Source: Chryseobacterium indologenes
GTDB taxonomy: Bacteria; Bacteroidota; Bacteroidia; Flavobacteriales; Weeksellaceae
Direction of reading: 5' to 3'
DNA length: 64,000 bases
Assembly (NCBI RefSeq): GCF_018362995.1
Contig: NZ_CP074372.1
Coordinates: 4,154,001-4,218,000 of the forward strand
The position numbers were made by a program, and so were the translations under genes. Numbering within the stretch: the first letter of the stretch is position 1; each line of letters begins with the position of its first letter. Of this stretch, positions 15,514 to 22,609 are shown in pieces. Below the pieces are notes generated by a model. It had not been told where the DNA came from and made no database searches. It saw nothing but the letters and a program-made list of their open reading frames with translations.

Positions 15514-15547
15514 ATTTTTACAACGATAATGGCTTTAGCCGAAACTT

Positions 15548-15600
15548 AACCACCCCGTCAAAAAATAAATTTTTTGCCACCCCTCCGGAGGAGGGGAATG
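15548..15600. repeat. dispersed intergenic repeat, copy 1
   Basis: The sequence reads AACCACCCCGTC, an A/T-rich stretch, GCCACCCCTCC, then GAGGGGAAT. The same order appears in reverse complement at 61317-61371, with the middle diverged. Both copies are intergenic. Confidence 0.7.
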
Positions 15601-15624
15601 TGTAGTCGGTAAAAGAAATTTTGT

Positions 15625-16515
15625 TTATTGCAGCAGGTTCAGGTCTTGTTCTGCTAAAGAAAGTTCTGTATTGAGATGCTGCTTTCCAAAGAAGCTTTTT
15701 AATTCAAGAAGTCTTTTCTTATTATTATAATGTATACTGGAATTCAGCTTTCTCTGGCATAGTGAACATGCTCTTGCGAGGTGATAATCTGTTTCCGAAA
15801 GTGAATTGGTTCCATTCATCACGCAGTTGGCATTCAGGCAATGGCTGATTCCAAACATATGCCCGATCTCGTGAGAACTGATCTTTATTAATCTCAGAAA
15901 ACTCTCATTGAAATTGGAATCAATTAAATGACCATTTGCAAATCTATACATGGACGTTACCCCTACACCTTCTTCATAAGATGCAAGTCCGAAAATGTAG
16001 TTCCATTCCGGTTGGGGAAAAAGATCTTTTTCTGTAATTCCCATGAGTATTAGAGCATCTTTAGGCTTTCTTTTGATCAGAATGCTGTCCAGGACATAAC
16101 TTGCCAGAATCTGCTCCTGTCCTTCCTTTGAAATTCTTTTGATCTTTTCAGGAAAGATTGTGTTGGGTAAAACGGGAAGAATCTTTGTTTCGAGCTGGAA
16201 ATAGATCTTTAAATATTCTTTGGTGAGTGCTATTTGTCTTTTCTGGAGTTCATCAAATTTTCCGATCGGCTGGAGATAGATCGTATTTTTTCCGGGTTCG
16301 GGCTTTATCTTTTTTGATTGCTGAAAGTCTTCAAACTGCTGAAATTTTTCATCATGATTGTACCGCCAGCTTCCGTGCTTGGGGGAAGAAAGCTTTATAT
16401 CATTCAGCGCAATTGATTCAAAATAGGTTTTCTTCTGTTTCTGACATGAAAAAAGAAGGATGAATAGGGCTGCATAAGAAAAGAGTAAAGAAACGTTATA
16501 TTTTCCCTGGTTCAT
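15625..16515 (-). CDS. archaemetzincin-like zinc metalloprotease lipoprotein
   Basis: A 296-residue protein. The N-terminus is a lipoprotein signal with lipobox LLFSC (cysteine near residue 23). The catalytic region reads HEIGHMFGISHC, four residues, CVM, a spacer of 17 residues, then CSLC. This reproduces the archaemetzincin consensus HExxHxxGxxHC-x4-CxM-x17-CxxC, which binds one catalytic and one structural zinc. Archaemetzincins are peptidases of poorly known substrate, found in archaea, vertebrates and some bacteria. A longer frame starting at 16566 lies wholly inside the upstream phosphatase gene, so ATG 16515 (overlap of 20 bases) is preferred. Confidence 0.88.
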   Translation of the reverse strand: MNQGKYNVSLLFSYAALFILLFSCQKQKKTYFESIALNDIKLSSPKHGSWRYNHDEKFQQFEDFQQSKKIKPEPGKNTIYLQPIGKFDELQKRQIALTKEYLKIYFQLETKILPVLPNTIFPEKIKRISKEGQEQILASYVLDSILIKRKPKDALILMGITEKDLFPQPEWNYIFGLASYEEGVGVTSMYRFANGHLIDSNFNESFLRLIKISSHEIGHMFGISHCLNANCVMNGTNSLSETDYHLARACSLCQRKLNSSIHYNNKKRLLELKSFFGKQHLNTELSLAEQDLNLLQ

Positions 16516-16972
16516 AAAAGAACAGTAGTTTCTTTTTGGCCCCGTCAAATTCGGACCATGATTCACAGTCTACTTCAAAACCAGCGACTCCGCAAGTGGG
16601 AAAATGAAAAATATCTTCAGAAATAGAATTGGCAAAATTGGAAATTCCATTATTATGAGAGAAAAACGCAACTGAATTCAAGGTGTCATCCAGGTCATAA
16701 ATTACAGATTCAAAGCTTCTTTCCGAAGGATTATATAGTTTTTCATCAGTAGAACAGTTCAGCTGATACGCCTGATTAAAAATCTTACACGTATTCAGTG
16801 CACGCACTGCGGGGCTTGACACAAAGTGGTCGATGGAAATATTATTGCTTTTAAGGAATCTGGACATGTGCATAGCGTCTGTCAAACCCTTGTCTGCCAA
16901 TGGTCTGTCAAAGTCCTCCGTTTCCTCCGGCCAGTCGCTTTTTGCATGTCTTACGAGGATGAGTTTCTTCAT
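16496..16972 (-). CDS. SixA-like histidine phosphatase
   Basis: A 158-residue member of the histidine phosphatase superfamily, SixA group. The N-terminal LVRHAKSDW carries the RHG-type catalytic motif (R8, H9), followed by DFDRPLADKGLTDA, the second conserved Arg in SSPAVRALNT, and the second catalytic His in FSHNNGISNFAN. In E. coli SixA removes phosphate from histidine phosphotransfer proteins; many relatives have other substrates. Its 3' end overlaps the archaemetzincin gene, which suggests co-transcription. Confidence 0.9.
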   Translation of the reverse strand: MKKLILVRHAKSDWPEETEDFDRPLADKGLTDAMHMSRFLKSNNISIDHFVSSPAVRALNTCKIFNQAYQLNCSTDEKLYNPSERSFESVIYDLDDTLNSVAFFSHNNGISNFANSISEDIFHFPTCGVAGFEVDCESWSEFDGAKKKLLFFYEPGKI

Positions 16973-17072
16973 ATAATTGTTTTTTGGAAGATTAAAATTA
17001 TAAAAAAAATAATGGAATAAAACATGATTTATATAAAAAAACTGCGTTATGAATAAAATCAGTAAATTTTAC

Positions 17073-17080
17073 TAAATTTG
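17073..17080 (+). promoter_or_regulatory. -7 promoter element seven bases before the ruvX start codon
   Basis: TAAATTTG fits TAnnTTTG and is followed by CAGACTT and then ATG at 17088. A transcript starting at the usual distance would have almost no leader. Confidence 0.6.
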
Positions 17081-17087
17081 CAGACTT

Positions 17088-17504
17088 ATGGGACAAATCC
17101 TTGCAATAGACTACGGAAAGGCTCGTTGTGGTATCGCTGCAACAGATGATATGCAGATTATAGCCAGTGGGCTGGAGACTGTGGAGAACCGTTTTTTACT
17201 GGAATTTTTGAAAAAATATTTCAATGAAAACAAGGTAGATGAGGTAGTAATCGGACTTCCCATAGATTTGAAAGGAAATGTTTCGGAGGTGGAAACCGAT
17301 ATTTTAAAATTCATTGAAGAATTTAAAAAAGAATTTTCGGATATTGCGGTTCATCGTTTTGATGAAAGATTTACTTCCAAAATGGCTTCATTTTTTATTT
17401 CCCAAAGTGGAAAAAACAAAAAAAAGAGGCAGGAGAAAGGATTAATAGATAAAGTAAGTGCAACCATCATATTGCAGAATTTTTTAGAACAAAGATTAAG
17501 ATGA
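17088..17504 (+). CDS. ruvX: putative Holliday junction resolvase / pre-16S rRNA nuclease (YqgF)
   Basis: A 138-residue RNase H-fold nuclease. The N-terminal ILAIDYGKARCGIA has the first catalytic Asp (D8); VVIGLPIDLKGNVSE (about residues 52-66) and RFDERFTS (about 88-95) are the other family motifs, and a final Asp lies in LIDKVSATIIL. YqgF matures the 5' end of 16S rRNA in E. coli and is annotated as RuvX. Its TGA overlaps the def ATG (ATGA), so the two are translationally coupled. The start codon follows the promoter element by only seven bases. Confidence 0.93.
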   Translation: MGQILAIDYGKARCGIAATDDMQIIASGLETVENRFLLEFLKKYFNENKVDEVVIGLPIDLKGNVSEVETDILKFIEEFKKEFSDIAVHRFDERFTSKMASFFISQSGKNKKKRQEKGLIDKVSATIILQNFLEQRLR

Positions 17505-18073
17505 TATTACCGATAAGAGCTTTTGGGGATCCTGTTTTGAGAAAAGTGGGAAAAGATATAGACAAAGACTATCCCCAATTACAGGAACTGATAGATAACA
17601 TGTTCGAAACCATGTACAGTGCAAATGGCATAGGTCTTGCTGCGCCACAGATTGGTTTGGATATCCGTCTGTTTGTAATAGATGTGACACCTCTTGCAGA
17701 AGATGAGGATTATGAAGATATTAAGGATGAATTGGCAGAGTTTAAAAAAGTTTTCATCAATGCTCAGATTCTTGAAGAATCAGGTGAGGAATGGAAGTTC
17801 AATGAAGGCTGTCTTTCTATTCCGGATGTAAGAGAAGATGTGAAAAGAAAAGGCACAATCGTTATTGAATATTATGACGAAAATTTTGTGAAACATACAG
17901 AAACTTTTTCCGATATTAGAGCCCGCGTAATTCAGCATGAATATGACCACATTGAAGGGGTACTGTTTACTGACCACCTGAGTGCTCTGAAAAAGAAACT
18001 GGTAAAAGGTAAACTGACAAAAATCTCTCAGGGTGACGTAAATATTGGTTACAAAATGAGATTTCCAAAATAA
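17501..18073 (+). CDS. def: peptide deformylase
   Basis: A 190-residue metalloenzyme that removes the formyl group from nascent proteins. All three family motifs are present: GIGLAAPQIG (G43-G52), EGCLSIP (metal-binding cysteine, about residue 107), and QHEYDHIEG (metal-binding histidines and catalytic Glu, near 147-155). An insertion rich in Asp/Glu (about 66-80) is typical of Bacteroidota enzymes. It starts within the ruvX stop codon and is followed by a DUF5606 gene. Confidence 0.97.
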   Translation: MILPIRAFGDPVLRKVGKDIDKDYPQLQELIDNMFETMYSANGIGLAAPQIGLDIRLFVIDVTPLAEDEDYEDIKDELAEFKKVFINAQILEESGEEWKFNEGCLSIPDVREDVKRKGTIVIEYYDENFVKHTETFSDIRARVIQHEYDHIEGVLFTDHLSALKKKLVKGKLTKISQGDVNIGYKMRFPK

Positions 18074-18148
18074 TTTAAACAAGGATAAAAGAAATAATAT
18101 AAAGCAAAAAGCTTAGAGCTGATTGCAGAATTTACAAAAAATAAAATT

Positions 18149-18703
18149 ATGCTGTTAGAAAAAATAATTTCAATTTCTGGAAAACCAGGACTTTACAAAT
18201 TAGTTTCTCAATTAAGAAACGGATTCATCATTGAAGATGTTACCAGTAAGAAAAAAGTAAGTATTGGAAACTCAAGCCAGGTAAGTTTGTTGGATAATAT
18301 TGCCATGTTTACATTTGAAAAAGAAGTTCCTTTGTTTGAAGTATTTGAAAATATTGCTAAAAACAACGACTATAAGGAAACTATTTCTCACAAATCTTCT
18401 GATGCAGATCTGAAAGATTTTATGTTGGCATCTCTTCCTAACTATGATACAGAAAGAGTATATTCTTCTGATATCAAGAAATTGGCTCAGTGGTACAATG
18501 TTCTTCACAAAGCAGGATATATTACTCCTGAAAGTTTTGTAAAGGCAGAACCTGAAACTTTGGATGGAGAGCCTGCAGAGGAGCTAAACATTGAAAAAGA
18601 AGCTAAAAAAGCTCCAAAAGCTGAGAAACCAGCTGCTCCAAAAGTAAAAGCTACTTCAGCTGCAAAATCAGCTCCGAAAAGCACGCACAGAAAACAAGGA
18701 TAA
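18149..18703 (+). CDS. DUF5606 domain protein
   Basis: A 184-residue protein with an N-terminal domain (about residues 1-130, starting LLEKIISISGKPGLYKLV) that matches the Bacteroidota family DUF5606, and an Ala/Lys/Pro-rich basic tail (about 145-184) that looks disordered. Members usually follow def, as here. The N-terminal part resembles a small beta barrel and the basic tail could contact nucleic acid, but function is unknown. A clear terminator follows. Confidence 0.8.
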   Translation: MLLEKIISISGKPGLYKLVSQLRNGFIIEDVTSKKKVSIGNSSQVSLLDNIAMFTFEKEVPLFEVFENIAKNNDYKETISHKSSDADLKDFMLASLPNYDTERVYSSDIKKLAQWYNVLHKAGYITPESFVKAEPETLDGEPAEELNIEKEAKKAPKAEKPAAPKVKATSAAKSAPKSTHRKQG

Positions 18704-18725
18704 TTCAGTTCTGAATTAAAAATAC

Positions 18726-18760
18726 AAAGCCTTGTCGGGAATTTCCTGACAAGGCTTTTG
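18726..18760 (+). terminator. rho-independent terminator of the ruvX-def-DUF5606 unit
   Basis: AAAGCCTTGTC (18726-18736) pairs with GACAAGGCTTT (18748-18758), extended inward by GGGAA/TTCCT, and is followed by T residues. Confidence 0.85.
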
Positions 18761-18937
18761 GTTTTAGGTAGGTGGTGGATGATAGGTAGCAGGGATCAGG
18801 GAAATTTTCTGCTGAGTTCAAATTTCGTCTTTATCTTTAAACATTAAACGCGAATCTCGCGCCCCGTAACTCGTACCTCATATCTATAAACTCTCAACTT
18901 TCAACGCTAACTTCTACCACAGACCCAAAATATCCCT

Positions 18938-18945
18938 TACATTTG
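18938..18945 (+). promoter_or_regulatory. -7 promoter element for mazG
   Basis: TACATTTG fits TAnnTTTG and lies 25 bases before ATG 18971. An in-frame TTG at 18953 is too close to the expected transcript start to be a likely start. Confidence 0.6.
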
Positions 18946-18970
18946 TATAAGATTGAATTTCCCAATACTT

Positions 18971-19738
18971 ATGAATACGAAACAGGAGAAACTGGAAGCC
19001 TTTGGAAGATTACTGGATATCATGGATGATCTTCGTGAAAAATGTCCGTGGGACCAGAAACAGACTTTAGAGTCGCTTCGCCATCTTACCCTTGAAGAAA
19101 CTTATGAGCTTTCTGATGCTATTTTACAGAATGATCTGCAGGAGATAAAAAAAGAGCTGGGTGATGTTTTACTTCACTTGGTTTTTTATGCTAAAATTGG
19201 TTCAGAAAAAGAAAGTTTTGATATCGCAGATGTGATCAATTCCCTTAATGAAAAGCTGATCTTCCGTCATCCTCATATTTATGGAGATGTTGAAGTGAAA
19301 GATGAGGAAGAAGTGAAGCAAAACTGGGAAAAATTAAAATTAAAGGAAGGAAACAAATCCATTTTGGGAGGCGTTCCGAAAAGCTTACCGAGTCTGGTAA
19401 AAGCCTATAGAATACAGGATAAGGTAAAAGGAATCGGTTTTGAATTCCATGATGCCGAAGATGCCTGGAAAAAAGTAGATGAAGAGATTCAGGAGTTTCA
19501 TGCTGAAACCGATCTAGATAAGAAAGAACAGGAGCTGGGTGATGTTTTTTTCTCTTTGATTAATTATGCAAGAATTTCAGGGATTAATCCTGATTCGGCT
19601 TTAGAAAGAACCAATCTTAAGTTTATTTCAAGATTCCAAAAAATGGAAGGACTTGCTGAAGAACAGGATTTAAAATTGGCACATATGTCTTTGGAAGAAA
19701 TGGATGTTCTTTGGGAAAAGGCAAAAAACCTTTCATAG
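18971..19738 (+). CDS. mazG: nucleoside triphosphate pyrophosphohydrolase MazG
   Basis: A 255-residue enzyme that hydrolyses NTPs to NMPs and pyrophosphate. It has the tandem MazG domain structure: first domain with CPWDQKQTLESLRHLTLEE and the metal-binding ELGDVLLHLVFYA, second with DEEIQEF and EQELGDVFFSLINYAR. The Glu/Asp pattern (E-x-x-E ... E-x-x-D) is intact in both. The length matches E. coli MazG. It has its own promoter after a word-repeat spacer and is followed by a lipoprotein gene. Confidence 0.95.
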   Translation: MNTKQEKLEAFGRLLDIMDDLREKCPWDQKQTLESLRHLTLEETYELSDAILQNDLQEIKKELGDVLLHLVFYAKIGSEKESFDIADVINSLNEKLIFRHPHIYGDVEVKDEEEVKQNWEKLKLKEGNKSILGGVPKSLPSLVKAYRIQDKVKGIGFEFHDAEDAWKKVDEEIQEFHAETDLDKKEQELGDVFFSLINYARISGINPDSALERTNLKFISRFQKMEGLAEEQDLKLAHMSLEEMDVLWEKAKNLS

Positions 19739-19795
19739 CTCTTTATTGGAAGAATTAATGCTTCTTACATTCAATTAAAAAAATAAAAAATAAAT

Positions 19796-20668
19796 ATGTT
19801 ACGTTTTCTTATTTTACCTGCTTTACTTTTATTGAGCTGCAATCCAAAAGCTCAGAATTCTCCGTCTAATGAGGGTGAATTGAAAGTCCAGTTTTCCCTG
19901 CCTAAAAAGTTGAAGGAAGTTTCCGGAATTGCTTTATCAAAAGATAAGAAAATTATTTGGGTAATAGAGGACAGAGGTAATAAAAATGCGGTATACGGCA
20001 TCAATGATAAAGGTGAAATGTTGGCAAAAGTACCTGTAGAAAACTCAGAAAATACAGACTGGGAAGACATTATATCAGATTCCCAGGGAAATATTTATAT
20101 CGGAGATTTTGGTAACAATGATAATAACCGTACCGATCTTGCGATTTTAAAAACCGATCTTACCAGCGGTACACAGACAACCACAAAAGTTGTTCAGACT
20201 ACAAAGTTTCATTATCAGGGGCAGACGGAATTTCCACCAAAAAAATCGAAGCTGTTGTATGACTGTGAAGCTTTTGTTGAAATGGACGGAAATTTTTATT
20301 TATTCACTAAAAACAGGAGCAAAGGTTTTGACGGAACTTTTCTTGTGTTTCAAGTGCCTAATAAAGGAGGTGATTTTGAAGCCAAGCTAATAGGAACATT
20401 GAAACTTCAGGGTGGTTATAATGATGCTGCCATCACTTCAGCTACCATCAACAGTACGAAAGATAAAATTGTGTTGTTGACACATAAAAATGTTCACGTT
20501 CTTACAGGATTTACAGCTAATGATTTCAGCTTTGCTAAAATTCAGAAAATTTCATTGAATCATAATTCACAAAAAGAAGCTATTGTTTTTCTTGATGATA
20601 AAACAGTAATGATTGCTGATGAGAAAGGGAAGGATGAAGGGGGAAATGTGTATACTTTTTCTTTTTAG
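19796..20668 (+). CDS. lipoprotein with SdiA-regulated/beta-propeller-like domain
   Basis: A 290-residue lipoprotein with lipobox LLLLSC (cysteine at residue 15). The rest contains repeated beta units with the patterns EVSGIALSKDKKIIWVIEDRG, TDWEDIISDSQGNIYIGDFGNN and DDKTVMIADEKG, which read as blades of a propeller. The order (S-G-I/L-A ... W-E-D-I/L ... YIGDFGNN ... YDCEA) matches proteins annotated as SdiA-regulated/YjiK-like in Bacteroidota. Function unknown; probably on the outer face of a membrane. Confidence 0.7.
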   Translation: MLRFLILPALLLLSCNPKAQNSPSNEGELKVQFSLPKKLKEVSGIALSKDKKIIWVIEDRGNKNAVYGINDKGEMLAKVPVENSENTDWEDIISDSQGNIYIGDFGNNDNNRTDLAILKTDLTSGTQTTTKVVQTTKFHYQGQTEFPPKKSKLLYDCEAFVEMDGNFYLFTKNRSKGFDGTFLVFQVPNKGGDFEAKLIGTLKLQGGYNDAAITSATINSTKDKIVLLTHKNVHVLTGFTANDFSFAKIQKISLNHNSQKEAIVFLDDKTVMIADEKGKDEGGNVYTFSF

Positions 20669-20680
20669 GTTGTTTATTCT

Positions 20681-20688
20681 TACTTTTG
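20681..20688 (+). promoter_or_regulatory. -7 promoter element for the following lipoprotein gene
   Basis: TACTTTTG fits TAnnTTTG and lies 17 bases before ATG 20706. Confidence 0.55.
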
Positions 20689-20705
20689 CAGCCTATTAGA
20701 TAACC

Positions 20706-21506
20706 ATGAAAAAAATATTTTATATTTTATTTGCACTAAGTTTATTTTCGTGCAGTACAAATGATGAAGCAGTAGTTGAAAATCAAACTGAAGATTTACA
20801 ACCTGATAAAGGGTATATTTTTGAGATGGATCAGCGCAAAACACTGCCTAGTCCTGAAAAATACTATCGGTTTTTCTATGAAAATGGACATTTGCAGAAA
20901 ATGCTTGGAAGGAACTCTTCTGTAACAGCGGATTTCCAATTTTTTTATCCTGATGTAATTACTCAGTTAACTTATACAAACAATAAGATACAGGTAGATT
21001 ATCTTGAATCAGGAACAACTTCCGGATATAGAATGACTTCTTATCTGATGCAAAATAACAGACCTGTTAAGGCTGAACAGTATTATAAGTATAATGATGG
21101 TGTCTCCGAACTGGAAATGTCAAGAACCTATACCTATGGATCCAATACAGTAAGTGTATATACAAAACGAGGATATCAGGAATTGTTTAGCACGTATTAT
21201 TTTGATTCAAATAATAATCTTTCTAAAAGTGAAACATTAGAAAAGGCAGGAGATAAGAATAAGCAGTTTACAACTACTGTGTATTCAGATTTTGACAATG
21301 CTAAAAATCCATTTAAGAAATTATACCTGATCAACGATGATTTTTATGAAAAGAGTTTATCAAAAAATAATTTTAGAGCTAAGGAATCAGTTATTGAATA
21401 TGCAGAATCTCCAGGAGGTATAACTCCTCAGCCGGGAATATCAAAAGCGAAATGGACTTATAATTATGATGCCCACGGACAGATATTGTTATATTTTCCA
21501 TTTTAA
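20706..21506 (+). CDS. lipoprotein of unknown function
   Basis: A 266-residue lipoprotein with lipobox LFSC (cysteine at residue 16) and then an acidic linker. The body has repeated Y/F-rich beta hairpins such as YYRFFYENGHLQKM, YTYGSNTVSVYTKRG and YYFDSNNNLSKSE. This resembles the YD-like hairpins in DUF4595-type Bacteroidota lipoproteins, but I cannot assign a family firmly. It is a single-gene unit with its own promoter and a perfect terminator hairpin. Confidence 0.7.
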   Translation: MKKIFYILFALSLFSCSTNDEAVVENQTEDLQPDKGYIFEMDQRKTLPSPEKYYRFFYENGHLQKMLGRNSSVTADFQFFYPDVITQLTYTNNKIQVDYLESGTTSGYRMTSYLMQNNRPVKAEQYYKYNDGVSELEMSRTYTYGSNTVSVYTKRGYQELFSTYYFDSNNNLSKSETLEKAGDKNKQFTTTVYSDFDNAKNPFKKLYLINDDFYEKSLSKNNFRAKESVIEYAESPGGITPQPGISKAKWTYNYDAHGQILLYFPF

Positions 21507-21520
21507 CTAACATATCAAAT

Positions 21521-21551
21521 AAAACCCCACAGAGAAATCTGTGGGGTTTTT
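21521..21551 (+). terminator. rho-independent terminator
   Basis: A perfect 13-bp stem (AAAACCCCACAGA, 21521-21533; TCTGTGGGGTTTT, 21538-21550) with a GAAA loop. It can act on both strands, serving the convergent surface-protein gene too. Confidence 0.9.
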
Positions 21552-21590
21552 GAATATATGAATGTATTGAAGTGATTGACGTTTTATAGG

Positions 21591-22313
21591 CTACGGAGTA
21601 AGATATGAGATATGAATATTACCGCTTGACAACCGGAAATCCTGAGTATACCGGCAGCGTATTCTGAAGGTTTCTCCCGTATTAAAAAAATTAATGGATG
21701 AAAGATTATGATTCAATCCTGTAGTACGTTCTCCGTGTCCGGTGGATATTCCTGCAAGTGTTGTAAGGGTAGGCGATACTTTTTGGATATAAGAATTGGC
21801 TGTTCCTGCAGTTTGTCCTGACGGATTCAAATTAAGATCATAGGTTGCATAAGGAACAATATTGTAGAACCCCGACTTTACTACTGTAAAAAGTCCTGTT
21901 GTTGAATTATAGGTCAGATAAGCTGTATCAATTTTATTACTCACATTAAAAACATAGGTTTGTGCATAACTTTCATGAGTGTTGACCGGAGTAGAGTGTG
22001 TTCCTATATAACTGCCACTGGATGGGCTGATATCTGTTTTATTTCCCACATACACTACTTTTAAGAAGTTTTCAGATTCAATTGTTTTCCAAACCGGAGT
22101 ATTTCCGGCTCCGTTTGACATGAGTACCTCACCTTTGTTTCCTGAATTACCCTTTGTTCTGTCATCGCCACCTACATTCAGGTCTTTAACAACCTGTAGA
22201 GAACCGTTGACGTGTAATGTATGCTGTGGTGTTGGTGTTTTAATACCTACCTGTGCATTTATATGAATAAACATAACAAATAATGCCATATACAATAGCT
22301 TTTTTTTCATCAC
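21591..22313 (-). CDS. exported surface protein with C-terminal jelly-roll-like domain
   Basis: A 240-residue protein. The signal peptide ends near INAQ (residue 21). Then comes a VGIKTPTPQHTLHVNGSL segment, an N-terminal pattern shared by many Flavobacteria surface proteins, a Gly/Asn-rich linker (DDRTKGNSGNKGEVLMSNG), and a C-terminal beta domain (about residues 90-240) with strands spaced like C1q/TNF or phage-fibre jelly rolls. Function unknown; adhesion or surface display is likely. It has its own promoter. Confidence 0.7.
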   Translation of the reverse strand: MMKKKLLYMALFVMFIHINAQVGIKTPTPQHTLHVNGSLQVVKDLNVGGDDRTKGNSGNKGEVLMSNGAGNTPVWKTIESENFLKVVYVGNKTDISPSSGSYIGTHSTPVNTHESYAQTYVFNVSNKIDTAYLTYNSTTGLFTVVKSGFYNIVPYATYDLNLNPSGQTAGTANSYIQKVSPTLTTLAGISTGHGERTTGLNHNLSSINFFNTGETFRIRCRYTQDFRLSSGNIHISYLTP

Positions 22314-22333
22314 TTGTTGATTTTTTGTTGCAA

Positions 22334-22341
22334 CAAATATA
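22334..22341 (-). promoter_or_regulatory. -7 promoter element for the surface-protein gene
   Basis: TATATTTG on the minus strand fits TAnnTTTG and ends 20 bases before ATG 22313. Confidence 0.6.
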
Positions 22342-22609
22342 AAATGTTTTTAAAATGTCCTTTTTTTAAAGAATTGATAAACATATAGAGCTATGGGTGG
22401 CGTTGACCTATATTGCTGAAAATATGGCCTTTATTTAAAAGCCATATTTGTTTTATGAATGAAAAATGTAAGCTGAAAATTAGAATTATTAAATTTAATT
22501 AAAATTGAAATTTTTTAAATATTCAATAATGATCAATTCTAACATGTTGTTATATAGTGTTTTGTGTTTGTTTTGAAACTGTAATACTGATACAGAAAAC
22601 TGGATTGTT

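Noticed and set aside
16516..16566. Longer N-terminus of the archaemetzincin
   Set aside because: It lies wholly within the upstream phosphatase coding region and would place the lipobox signal far from the N-terminus.
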